This document shows positions 6,347 to 12,132 of a stretch of 13,516 nt of DNA, one piece after another. The stretch is from Treponema sp. UBA3870 (GTDB lineage Bacteria; Spirochaetota; Spirochaetia; Treponematales; Treponemataceae). The DNA is taken from positions 1 to 13,516 of the forward strand of contig DGGQ01000074.1 of the NCBI GenBank assembly GCA_002392275.1, in the 5' to 3' direction. Both the position numbers and the translations under genes were made by a program. The notes under the pieces were generated by a model. It saw nothing but the letters and a program-made list of their open reading frames with translations, was not told where the DNA came from and ran no database searches. Numbering within the stretch: the stretch's first letter is position 1; every line of letters starts with the position of its first letter.

Positions 6347-6946
6347 ATGTACGACGAAAGAAACTATGGTCCAGGAAATTTGGACGGAAATCAATTTGGC
6401 GGCCAGTACGGAAGATTCGAGGACGACCCATATCCACAGGCGCATAGAGAATCCAGACTTCCAAAGATTCTTCTTTTTGTGCTGATTGGTGTCGCCGCGG
6501 TTTTTATTTTGGGAACCGTTGTTGCTTTCGCATCAAAAAAAGGAAGCCTTGGACATGCCTACAGACATTCGGACCCAAGCCCGGAAAAAGTGGTGAACCG
6601 TTCAAGACGCTCCTCAAAAAAACTGACCACGACAAATCTTGGACAGATGCGTGTCTCGATTCCCGGGGAGTCTGACGGAAAGGGCAAGGCTATTCTGGTT
6701 GTTTCCCCATGGTTCGCGTATCCAGAGGACGACATCCAGCTTTTTGAGGAAATCTCGCAGAAGGACAGGCTCTTAAAGTCCCTTGTCAGCACATATTTTT
6801 CAGCGAGAACAAAATCCCAACTCCTTGCGCTAGGGGAAAAGAAAGTCAAGGACGAACTCAGGAGCCAAATCAATGAGCAGCTTGTGCTTGGAGATATCGA
6901 TGCCCTGTATTTTGACGAGTATATTTTCTTTGATGAAAACCTTTGA
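6347..6946 (+). CDS. FliL-like single-pass membrane protein, 199 aa
   Basis: The protein has a 39-residue cytoplasmic head rich in Gly, Asn and Asp, one transmembrane helix at about 40-63, and a periplasmic region. Residues 103-196 match the FliL pattern: a first strand (KAILVVSPWFAYPEDD), a helix with DRLLKSLVSTYFSARTKSQL, then EKKVKDELRSQINEQL and a closing strand DIDALYFDEYIFFDENL. FliL proteins sit at the flagellar basal body around the stator and support torque. The family assignment comes from this layout and is moderate; a paralogue with another role is possible because no other flagellar gene is nearby. The start at 6347 is preceded by GAGGGG (6337-6342), which overlaps the hflX stop, and is preferred to an in-frame TTG at 6335. 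It appears co-transcribed with hflX. Confidence 0.75.
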   Translation: MYDERNYGPGNLDGNQFGGQYGRFEDDPYPQAHRESRLPKILLFVLIGVAAVFILGTVVAFASKKGSLGHAYRHSDPSPEKVVNRSRRSSKKLTTTNLGQMRVSIPGESDGKGKAILVVSPWFAYPEDDIQLFEEISQKDRLLKSLVSTYFSARTKSQLLALGEKKVKDELRSQINEQLVLGDIDALYFDEYIFFDENL

Positions 6947-6962
6947 TTCCATCTCGATTTCT

Positions 6963-6990
6963 GCAACCTTATACAAATGGGCGTGTCAAA
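6963..6990 (+). promoter_or_regulatory. Possible ECF-type promoter before the sigma cassette
   Basis: GCAACC (6963-6968), a 16-bp spacer and GTCAAA (6985-6990) resemble the GGAAC...GTC layout of many ECF-dependent promoters, in the 79-bp gap before the cassette. ECF operons are often autoregulated. The match is loose and there is a single instance, so this is tentative. Confidence 0.25.
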
Positions 6991-7025
6991 ATTCTGCAAG
7001 TAAAATCTTTTTTCAGGAGAATGCA

Positions 7026-7382
7026 TTGGAACAGACTATCTCTCCAGCCGCCCAGATTATAGTTTCACTCATACCGGTCGTCGGCATTGTTTGCGGGGCC
7101 ACGGTCATCTTCTTCGCGCTTTTGTGGAGACACAGGGAGACCAAGCTCAAAATCATGAACAACACTTACGAGCCGCTGAAATTCAATCTTCCGGTTTTTT
7201 CGCTGCTTTCGGGACTTTTTCTCACTGCGGTGGGGTTGGTTCTTTCCGTAATGTTTTTCTGGATTCACGGAGTCTCGTGGGCTGCCCTCGGTGGACTTGT
7301 TCCATTCGCAATCGGGGTTTCTCTGCTTGTATTCTATAGACTAAATCCAGATTCCAAAAAGAAAACGGGAAATGAAAACTAG
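7026..7382 (+). CDS. Small membrane protein with three predicted TM helices, 118 aa
   Basis: The function is unknown. The start is read as TTG at 7026 because AGGAGA (7015-7020) lies 5 bases before it and residues from there form a sensible N-terminus (EQTISPAAQIIVSLIPVVG). Upstream in-frame ATGs at 6873 and 6933 lie inside the FliL-like gene and have no ribosome-binding site. TM helices are predicted at about 11-34, 55-79 and 85-105. A charged loop RHRETKLKIMNNTYEP separates the first two, similar in style to small proteins of the DUF6249 type found next to ECF sigma factors, though I cannot confirm that family. The end overlaps the sigma factor gene by 11 bases, so the two are translationally coupled. 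A role in sensing or in modulating the sigma/anti-sigma pair is inference from context. Confidence 0.75.
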   Translation: MEQTISPAAQIIVSLIPVVGIVCGATVIFFALLWRHRETKLKIMNNTYEPLKFNLPVFSLLSGLFLTAVGLVLSVMFFWIHGVSWAALGGLVPFAIGVSLLVFYRLNPDSKKKTGNEN

Positions 7383-7953
7383 CCCGGAAAAAAAAGCTGA
7401 AGACAAAGAGATTCTTCGCCGTGACAGGAACCTGATAAGGAGCGCAATTGATGGCGACCCGGATGCGTTTGCCACTCTGGTTTCGTTCTATTATAACAGG
7501 GTCCAGGCGTTGGGGCATCGCTTTTTTCAAAATTCCGCCGACACGGAAGATTTTGTGCAGGAAGTCTTCCTCAAGGTATTTAAAAAACTGTCAACATTCA
7601 GGGGTGAAAGCTCGTTCGCGACATGGCTTACAAGGATAGCATTCACGACCGCGCTGAACACAAGGGAACGGACAAAGACTGCGGACGAAATCCAGGACTG
7701 GATGGACTTCCCGTCAAAAATGGATGGCCCCGAGGAGCTCCAGATTCGGAGGCTGACACAGGATGCTGTCAAGGAGGCCATAGTGGAGCTGCCCGAAAAG
7801 TATTCCGTCTGTCTTGACCTTTATTTTTTCCACGACATGAGCTACGAGGAAATATCTTCTGTGACGGGATTTCCGGTCAACACAATAAAGAGCCACATAT
7901 TCCGCGCAAAAAAGATTCTCCGACACAAGCTCAGGGATTTCGGCTCCGGGTGA
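7372..7953 (+). CDS. ECF-family RNA polymerase sigma factor, 193 aa
   Basis: The protein directs RNA polymerase to a stress regulon. Sigma region 2 spans about 35-100: the core-binding helix ADTEDFVQEVFLKVFKK is followed by the -10-recognition segment FRGESSFATWLTRIAFTTALN. A 35-residue linker leads to sigma region 4 at about 137-187, with LPEKYSVCLDLYFFHDMSYE and the helix-turn-helix EISSVTGFPVNTIKSHIFRAK. Size and layout are normal for RpoE-like factors. It overlaps the small membrane protein gene upstream and is followed after 55 bases by a zinc-binding membrane protein that is almost certainly its anti-sigma factor. The ATG has only a weak purine stretch before it, consistent with coupling. 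Its targets cannot be read from the window; the loose motif at 6963-6990 would be one candidate. Confidence 0.92.
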   Translation: MKTSPEKKAEDKEILRRDRNLIRSAIDGDPDAFATLVSFYYNRVQALGHRFFQNSADTEDFVQEVFLKVFKKLSTFRGESSFATWLTRIAFTTALNTRERTKTADEIQDWMDFPSKMDGPEELQIRRLTQDAVKEAIVELPEKYSVCLDLYFFHDMSYEEISSVTGFPVNTIKSHIFRAKKILRHKLRDFGSG

Positions 7954-8008
7954 TTCGGATTTGAATTTTTGCTTTTAGTATTTTTATTCTATTTATTATG
8001 GAGGAAAC

Positions 8009-8455
8009 ATGAAACACGACTGCGAATACTATATGAACAAATATCTCTCGCTGGACAAGGGTGAGCGGATTCCTGGCTATCTGTCGGCGCATATAATCAG
8101 CTGTCCGTCATGCCGTCGCGAGGTGAAGGATTTTGTTCACGCCGAAAAAATTGCTTCAGAGCCGCTGAAGGTTCCTGTTGGCGCGGATGTCGCGGAGGTA
8201 AGAAAAATAGTCGCGCAGATTGATTTTGGTCGCAGACCCAAGACCCACAGGGTGTCGATTGGAAGCTGGATTTTCTTTGGTGCGTTCCTCTTGATTTCGA
8301 TACTCGTGTGCGGAATCCTCTCGATGAAATCAAAGACACTGATGTTCACTGTCTACTCAGTCTCTGCCATGGCGATTGTAATCTACACGTTCGCATTTTT
8401 TGCCTGCAACCTGGACTATTTTATAAAGCGGCTCCACATCAAGATTCAGGCCTAG
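8009..8455 (+). CDS. Zinc-binding membrane anti-sigma factor, 148 aa
   Basis: The N-terminus carries a ZAS-type zinc site: H3, then H28-x3-C32-x2-C35 (HIISCPSC), with 24 residues between the two histidines as in known anti-sigma domains. C5 is an alternative ligand. This cytoplasmic domain should hold the ECF sigma factor encoded just upstream. Two predicted TM helices at about 84-105 and 111-132 place a very short loop outside and a basic tail (YFIKRLHIKIQA) inside. With no periplasmic sensor domain, the signal may be redox or zinc state, membrane state, or come from the small membrane protein of the same cassette (inference). GGAGGA (8000-8005) is a strong ribosome-binding site. A weak promoter-like pair, TTGAAT at 7961 and TATTCT at 7985, could add separate expression. 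Confidence 0.88.
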   Translation: MKHDCEYYMNKYLSLDKGERIPGYLSAHIISCPSCRREVKDFVHAEKIASEPLKVPVGADVAEVRKIVAQIDFGRRPKTHRVSIGSWIFFGAFLLISILVCGILSMKSKTLMFTVYSVSAMAIVIYTFAFFACNLDYFIKRLHIKIQA

Positions 8456-8469
8456 TTTTAAGTCTGTTC

Positions 8470-8518
8470 CAGATTTGCTCGCCAGGCTTTGCCGGGCTAA
8501 AGTTTTTAGGAAAATCTG
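8470..8518. repeat. Inverted repeat between the anti-sigma gene and rlmE
   Basis: CAGATTT (8470-8476) and AAATCTG (8512-8518) are perfect 7-bp arms enclosing a GC-rich core with further GCC/GGC pairing. It may be an attenuating or terminating structure at the end of the sigma cassette. There is no T-run. Confidence 0.4.
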
Positions 8519-8532
8519 CCGATTAAACTGAT

Positions 8533-9159
8533 ATGCCGTCGAAGTCTAACAGCTACAGCAAGCCGGACTACTGGTCGCAAAAAGCCTTCAAGGAGGGCTA
8601 CCCCGCAAGGAGTGTTTACAAGTTGCAGGAGATAGACCAGAGATTCGGAATGCTCAAAAAAGGGTACACTGTTCTCGATTTGGGTTCATCTCCAGGCAGT
8701 TGGACCGTGTGGCTGTTGCGTAATTTAAATAATTGTGGTAAAGTGGTATCTGTGGATTTGAACCCTCTGTCCAAGTCTGTTAAGGGCGACAACCTGATTT
8801 TTTTTCAGGGGGACCTGTTGAGTGAGGAAATCCGCAATAAAATCCGAGAGCAGGGACCCTACGATTTAGTGGTGTGTGACGCAGCCCCTTTGACCACCGG
8901 GAACAGGACCATAGACACGGCCCGATCCCGTTCACTTGTTGAGATGGCTATTTGGTATGCGGAGCAAATGCTCAAGCCCAATGGAAATTTTTGTGTAAAG
9001 ATTTTCCAGAACGGCGACCAACAAAAAGAGCTTCAAAAAATGAGAGAGATTTTTATGTCAGCTAAGGGGTTCAAGCCGGAAGCCTGCAGGACGGAGTCGT
9101 TTGAGACTTATCTTGTTGGACTAAAAAGGAAACCAAAATCCGTTGACTCCAATGAATAG
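8533..9159 (+). CDS. rlmE: 23S rRNA (uridine-2'-O)-methyltransferase, RlmE/RrmJ family, 208 aa
   Basis: The enzyme methylates the 2'-OH of a 23S rRNA A-loop uridine (U2552 in E. coli) with SAM, a late 50S maturation step. The full catalytic tetrad is present: K30 (in ARSVYKLQEI), D116 (VVCDAAPLTTG), K156 (FCVKIFQNGD) and E191 (ESFETYLVG). The SAM motif is VLDLGSSPGSWT at 47-58 with the acidic D75 after the second strand. Length matches the family (about 200-210). The ATG at 8533 has no good Shine-Dalgarno; AGGA lies more than 20 bases away, so expression may be low or depend on upstream translation. It lies 77 bp after the anti-sigma gene and 52 bp before the peptidase gene. In other bacteria rrmJ is a heat-shock gene, which fits a stress setting. 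Confidence 0.93.
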   Translation: MPSKSNSYSKPDYWSQKAFKEGYPARSVYKLQEIDQRFGMLKKGYTVLDLGSSPGSWTVWLLRNLNNCGKVVSVDLNPLSKSVKGDNLIFFQGDLLSEEIRNKIREQGPYDLVVCDAAPLTTGNRTIDTARSRSLVEMAIWYAEQMLKPNGNFCVKIFQNGDQQKELQKMREIFMSAKGFKPEACRTESFETYLVGLKRKPKSVDSNE

Positions 9160-9211
9160 TTGGTCTGGACGAATGTATGGGCCGCAGCAGATTTGATAGA
9201 CAGGTTAGGTT

Positions 9212-10441
9212 ATGAAGAAATATACGTTTTCTAAGGAAATTTGTTACAGCAAGCGACTCAAGGCAAGGACGCATCTGAAGTATGCGCTCACCTGTTCCCT
9301 TTCCGTGCTTTTTAGCGCGGGCCTGGTTGTCGGTCTTACGCTCGGTGTGGTCCACAACAACAACTATACCGGACAGGGTGGTGCGAATTATGATCCCCTT
9401 ATCGACATGAAGCCAGAGTATATTGATTTTGCCACATTGCAGTCGGAGGAACCCATAGCCCCTGTCGGATTTGGTGAGGACGAGGTTGATTTGGTTGCGT
9501 CCGGTCTTGAGGTTCATGGTGATTCGGATGCTGCGGTCGTGGATGCGGCTGAATCTGAGGCTGTTTCTGGCACCGCCGGGATTGCGGAGTCTGGCGAGGG
9601 TTCCTTGGATAATGCCGCCACAGCTGAACTTGATGTGGTCGCAAAAAAGAGTGTTGAAAAAGAAAACTATCAGGAAGACAGCGACCTATACTATACAGTA
9701 TACAAGTTGAAGAACGGTGAGACAGCATCCCTTGTTGCCTCCATGTTCAAGATTTCGCTGGACACAATCCTTAGTGTCAACGGTGTCACGAACGCAACAA
9801 GGATGGCCACTGGAACATATCTCAGAATCCCTTCGCTGAACGGAATCCTGTATGAGGTCAGCAAAGAGGGCGAGACGCTTGAGGATATTGTAAAGTCCGA
9901 GAACAAACTGAAGAAGATAAATCTGGACACACAGTACCTTTCAAAAATCAACAACGTGGGAGTCGACGAGGCTCTTTCTGTTGGGCATACCCTGTTTTTG
10001 TACGGCGACAAACTGACGAACGACCAGCGCGCGGAAATCAGCGGAACATCTTTCAAAAAACCGTTGAAGAGTTCCTACTATATTTCTTCGCCTTTCGGTT
10101 GGCGTGTGAATCCTTTCGACGCAAGCAAGAGGTCCTACCACAACGGTTTGGACATGGCATGCCCGACTGGAACACCGATTTACTCCACCGCTGCCGGAAC
10201 GGTTGTCACTGCCGGATACACAAGTGTCTATGGAAACTATGTCATAATCAAGCATACCTCTGGATACAAGTCTCTGTACGGACACATGAGTCAGATCAAC
10301 GTGAAGTACGGTCAGTATGTGGACCAGGGGACAATTATTGGAAAGGTCGGAAGCACGGGCCAGAGTACGGGTCCCCACCTCCATTTTACAATCTACAAGA
10401 ACGACAAGGCGATAAGCCCTTACGAAAAAGTGTCACTCTAA
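9212..10441 (+). CDS. LysM-containing M23 metallopeptidase, 409 aa
   Basis: This is a cell-wall protein that cuts peptidoglycan cross-links. A basic N-terminus and one hydrophobic helix at about 24-47 act as a signal anchor. Residues 55-157 form an acidic, Ala/Ser/Glu/Val-rich low-complexity linker. LysM-like modules follow at about 160-207 (YYTVYKLKNGETASLVAS...TYLRIPS) and, more weakly, 213-265. The M23 domain spans about 288-409 with all metal and catalytic residues: H310 and D314 (HNGLDMA), H358 (LYGHMS) and H389-x-H391 (GPHLHFTIY). The enzyme is therefore probably active rather than an EnvC-type activator. AGG seven bases before the ATG is a weak ribosome-binding site. The gene lies 52 bp after rlmE, perhaps in the same transcript, and ends at a strong terminator. 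In a spirochaete it may remodel wall around periplasmic flagella or at division (inference). Confidence 0.93.
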   Translation: MKKYTFSKEICYSKRLKARTHLKYALTCSLSVLFSAGLVVGLTLGVVHNNNYTGQGGANYDPLIDMKPEYIDFATLQSEEPIAPVGFGEDEVDLVASGLEVHGDSDAAVVDAAESEAVSGTAGIAESGEGSLDNAATAELDVVAKKSVEKENYQEDSDLYYTVYKLKNGETASLVASMFKISLDTILSVNGVTNATRMATGTYLRIPSLNGILYEVSKEGETLEDIVKSENKLKKINLDTQYLSKINNVGVDEALSVGHTLFLYGDKLTNDQRAEISGTSFKKPLKSSYYISSPFGWRVNPFDASKRSYHNGLDMACPTGTPIYSTAAGTVVTAGYTSVYGNYVIIKHTSGYKSLYGHMSQINVKYGQYVDQGTIIGKVGSTGQSTGPHLHFTIYKNDKAISPYEKVSL

Positions 10442-10462
10442 AACATGTTTTGTTTTATGCAG

Positions 10463-10491
10463 GCCGCGGTTCTGTCCGTGGCTTTTTTTTT
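10463..10491 (+). terminator. Rho-independent terminator of the M23 peptidase gene
   Basis: GCCGCGG (10463-10469) pairs with CCGTGGC (10476-10482), with one G-T pair and a 6-base loop, followed by nine T (10483-10491). Confidence 0.9.
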
Positions 10492-10499
10492 GTCTGTTG

Positions 10500-10760
10500 C
10501 TAGAAGTCTTCGTCGTCAAATAGTTCTTCGGCGGTCCCGAACCCGGGGTAGTCGCGTTTTGATTCAAAATCCCTGAGCAGGCTTTCACATTCGTCGTCCG
10601 GTTCGGACTCCCCCTTGATTTCAAATGGTATTCTGTTTTCGCGGACGGTTGTTTTCATAAAAAGATTGATTGCCCCCGATACTGTCATGCCAACATCGTC
10701 GCAGAATTTTGAAAACTGTTTTTTGGTTTCCGGGTCCGTTTTTATGCTGATTCCTGCCAT
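10500..10760 (-). CDS. Orphan RelB/DinJ-family antitoxin, 86 aa
   Basis: The N-terminal 50 residues match the RelB/DinJ ribbon-helix-helix fold: strand AGISIKTDPETKKQFSKFCD, then DVGMTVSGAINLFMKTTVRE and NRIPFEI. The tail is strongly acidic (SEPDDECESLLRDFES and a DDEDF end), as in the toxin-neutralising half of such antitoxins. The start at 10760 is chosen because the family always begins near MA-x-I-x-I. The in-frame extension to 10829 runs into non-coding repeats. A short AAGG lies a few bases upstream. No toxin gene is present: downstream are only 8 bases before the peptidase terminator, and upstream is the repeat region. It is thus a solitary antitoxin, either left over after toxin loss, acting in trans on a toxin elsewhere, or a stand-alone regulator. 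Confidence 0.85.
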   Translation of the reverse strand: MAGISIKTDPETKKQFSKFCDDVGMTVSGAINLFMKTTVRENRIPFEIKGESEPDDECESLLRDFESKRDYPGFGTAEELFDDEDF

Positions 10761-10761
10761 G

Positions 10762-10789
10762 GTATTACCTTTTCCATGCATGGTAATAC
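10762..10789. promoter_or_regulatory. Paired operator-like boxes at the antitoxin promoter
   Basis: GTATTACC (10762-10769) and GGTAATAC (10782-10789) are perfect inverted 8-mers with a 20-bp offset, about two helical turns. Because each is near-palindromic, they also read as direct repeats starting with CATGGTA at 10758 and 10778. On the minus strand TTGTAT (10803-10808), 17 bp and TACCAT (10780-10785) form a possible promoter overlapped by one box. This is the expected layout for RHH autorepression. Confidence 0.55.
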
Positions 10790-10814
10790 TTTTTAGAAAA
10801 ATATACAAGTTTTT

Positions 10815-11155
10815 GGGCATTGAGGGCATGTCGCAAGCTGTTGCTTGCTCTTTGAGTTTTTACTTGGTCGCGAAGGCTCCATTTTTTGCTTCGCAAAAAA
10901 ACGTAAAAACTCGTGATTGATGGGTATTGAGGGCATGTCGCAAGCTGTCGCGAAGACTCCATTTTTGGGCGTTGCGGGCATGTCGCAAGCTGTTGCTTGC
11001 TCTTTGAGTTTTTACTTGGTCGCGAAGGCTCCATTTTTTGCTTCGCAAAAAAACGTAAAAACTCGTGATTGATGGGTATTGAGGGCATGTCGCAAGCTGT
11101 CGCGAAGGCTCCATTTTTTGCTTCGCAAAAAAAACGTAAAAACTCGCGATTTTTG
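10815..11155. repeat. Hairpin-rich compound repeat, 152-bp unit in tandem plus a partial copy
   Basis: This stretch holds no credible gene. A 152-bp unit starting at 10815 recurs at 10967 almost unchanged, and a third partial copy ends the block. Each unit has the core GGGCATGTCGCAAGCTGT twice, at 10824, 10931, 10976 and 11083 (spacing 107, 45, 107); a truncated fifth GGGCATG is at 11164. Within the unit GCAAGC/GCTTGC forms a small hairpin. GAGTTTTTAC (10854, 11006) and GTAAAAACTC (10903, 11055, 11136) form 10-bp arms. TTTTTTGC-TTC-GCAAAAAA (10882, 11034, 11114) is an 8-bp hairpin, alternative to a GCGAAG/CTTCGC stem. All three minus-strand frames are open over much of it, which reflects the repeat composition and not coding. 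It resembles a dispersed intergenic repeat family. Confidence 0.85.
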
Positions 11156-11261
11156 GGCGTTGCGGGCATGGAGGAGAGGCTCCGGCGGCGTGTGGCGGTG
11201 GCGGCGGGGAAAATCTGAGCTATCCCGCAGAGAGGGTAGCGGAAAACCGTAGGTTTGGAGC
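11156..11261. repeat. GC-rich non-coding segment adjoining the repeats
   Basis: The composition changes abruptly to GC-rich, with runs of GGCGG and TGGCGG at 11185-11210. Small inverted repeats include GGAG/CTCC near 11170-11183 and AAACC/GGTTT near 11245-11255. No gene, promoter or RNA gene is recognised here. It begins with the last truncated copy of the repeat core (GGGCATG at 11164), so it may be the distal part of the same repeated element. Confidence 0.45.
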
Positions 11262-11281
11262 GAGGGGGAGACTTCCCCCTC
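11262..11281. repeat. Perfect 8-bp hairpin just upstream of the relQ promoter
   Basis: GAGGGGGA (11262-11269) and TCCCCCTC (11274-11281) flank a 4-base loop. The structure ends 7 bp before the -35 box of the next gene. Six A follow on the plus strand and no T-run is present in either reading direction, so it is a boundary element or protein site rather than a standard terminator. Confidence 0.6.
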
Positions 11282-11288
11282 AAAAAAT

Positions 11289-11317
11289 TTGATTGCCCGA
11301 AAAAATTTGACTATATT
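11289..11317 (+). promoter_or_regulatory. Alarmone synthetase promoter, predicted leaderless start
   Basis: TTGATT (11289-11294), a 17-bp spacer and TATATT (11312-11317, five of six consensus bases). The predicted start is 11324-11325, at the A of the ATG. No Shine-Dalgarno precedes that ATG. Confidence 0.6.
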
Positions 11318-11324
11318 TGAGTTT

Positions 11325-12029
11325 ATGAACAAGGAACTGATTATTCGTAAGACTGTCAATGACAATCGGAACATTCTTTCTTCGCCGTCGGACATAATGA
11401 GCACGGCACTTGAGTTCCAGAATCTTTTGATGATGTACGAGAGCGCGATAAAGCAGGTGACTACAAAATTTGAGATTCTGGAGGACGAGTTCTCGAGCAG
11501 GCACAAGCGGAATCCAATCGAGACGATTTCCAGCAGAATCAAGGACCCTCTGAGCATTGCGGAAAAACTTCAGCGAAAGGGGCTGGCGGTGACTATGGAC
11601 AACATGGTTTCCAAACTGTATGACATTGCGGGCATACGTGTTACATGTCCGTTTATCAGCGACGTGTACCATGTTACCCAGATGCTTCTCCAGCAGGACG
11701 ATGTTGAGCTGATTGAGATGAAGGACTACATAAGGAATCCAAAGAAGAGCGGCTACAGAAGTCTGCACGTGATTGTGAAGGTTGGGGTGTACTTTAGCGA
11801 CATGAAGCGGGAGATTCCCGTGGAGATTCAGATTCGCACAATCGCCATGGATTTTTGGGCGGCGCTGGAGCATCAGCTTCACTACAAAAAGGACTACAAG
11901 ATGCCGGACGACATCAGCAGCGAGCTCAGGTCGATTGCGGACACAATCAACGATACCGACAAAAGGATGCAGGAGCTTGCAAAGAACATCCCGGATTTTG
12001 TTGACTACAGCACCGGCTATGACCAGTAG
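11325..12029 (+). CDS. relQ: Small alarmone synthetase, RelQ/YjbM type, 234 aa
   Basis: The protein makes (p)ppGpp from ATP and GDP or GTP without the hydrolase and regulatory domains of long RelA/SpoT enzymes. A helical N-terminal part leads to the RelA/SpoT synthetase domain at about 55-200. Its motifs are SSRIKDPLSIAEKLQRKG, YDIAGIRVTCPFISDVYHV, DYIRNPKKSGYRSLHVIV (the GTP-binding loop), EIQIRTIAMDFWAALEHQL with the catalytic Glu, and HYKKDY. These match B. subtilis YjbM closely, and the C-terminal helix with multimerisation character follows. Length is about 20 residues more than YjbM, at the N-terminus. The ATG at 11325 is preferred to an in-frame TTG at 11289, which is itself the first base of the -35 box. 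There is no ribosome-binding site, so a leaderless mRNA is likely. It is monocistronic, isolated from the antitoxin by the repeat block. Confidence 0.93.
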   Translation: MNKELIIRKTVNDNRNILSSPSDIMSTALEFQNLLMMYESAIKQVTTKFEILEDEFSSRHKRNPIETISSRIKDPLSIAEKLQRKGLAVTMDNMVSKLYDIAGIRVTCPFISDVYHVTQMLLQQDDVELIEMKDYIRNPKKSGYRSLHVIVKVGVYFSDMKREIPVEIQIRTIAMDFWAALEHQLHYKKDYKMPDDISSELRSIADTINDTDKRMQELAKNIPDFVDYSTGYDQ

Positions 12030-12046
12030 CCCCTCGCTTGTTGAGA

Positions 12047-12075
12047 TTGAATAAAGTTTTTGTGTGGTTTATTAT
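12047..12075 (+). promoter_or_regulatory. Promoter of the solute-binding-like protein gene
   Basis: TTGAAT (12047-12052), exactly 17 bp and TATTAT (12070-12075, five of six). The predicted start is near 12082, giving a leader of about 50 bases. Confidence 0.6.
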
Positions 12076-12132
12076 TTGGATAGATGGAGTCTCTAAAAAC
12101 TTCAGTTTTTGATATGTCCGAGAGGGGTTTGT

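Noticed and set aside
10761..10829. N-terminal extension of the RelB/DinJ antitoxin
   Set aside because: The added residues come from the repeat edge and the operator-like boxes; the family start is at 10760.
10815..11155. CRISPR array
   Set aside because: Repeat units are long (107 and 45 bp spacing), the intervening sequence is itself repeated, and no cas gene is present.
10765..11283. Minus-strand ORFs over the repeat block, with recurring peptides such as MPSIPINHEFLRFF and QLATCPQ
   Set aside because: All three frames are open and carry the same repeated DNA in different frames. There is no ribosome-binding site or protein-like composition, so it is non-coding repeat.
11280..11882. 200-codon minus-strand ORF antisense to the alarmone synthetase
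   Set aside because: It is a shadow of a clearly recognised gene and has no recognisable domain.
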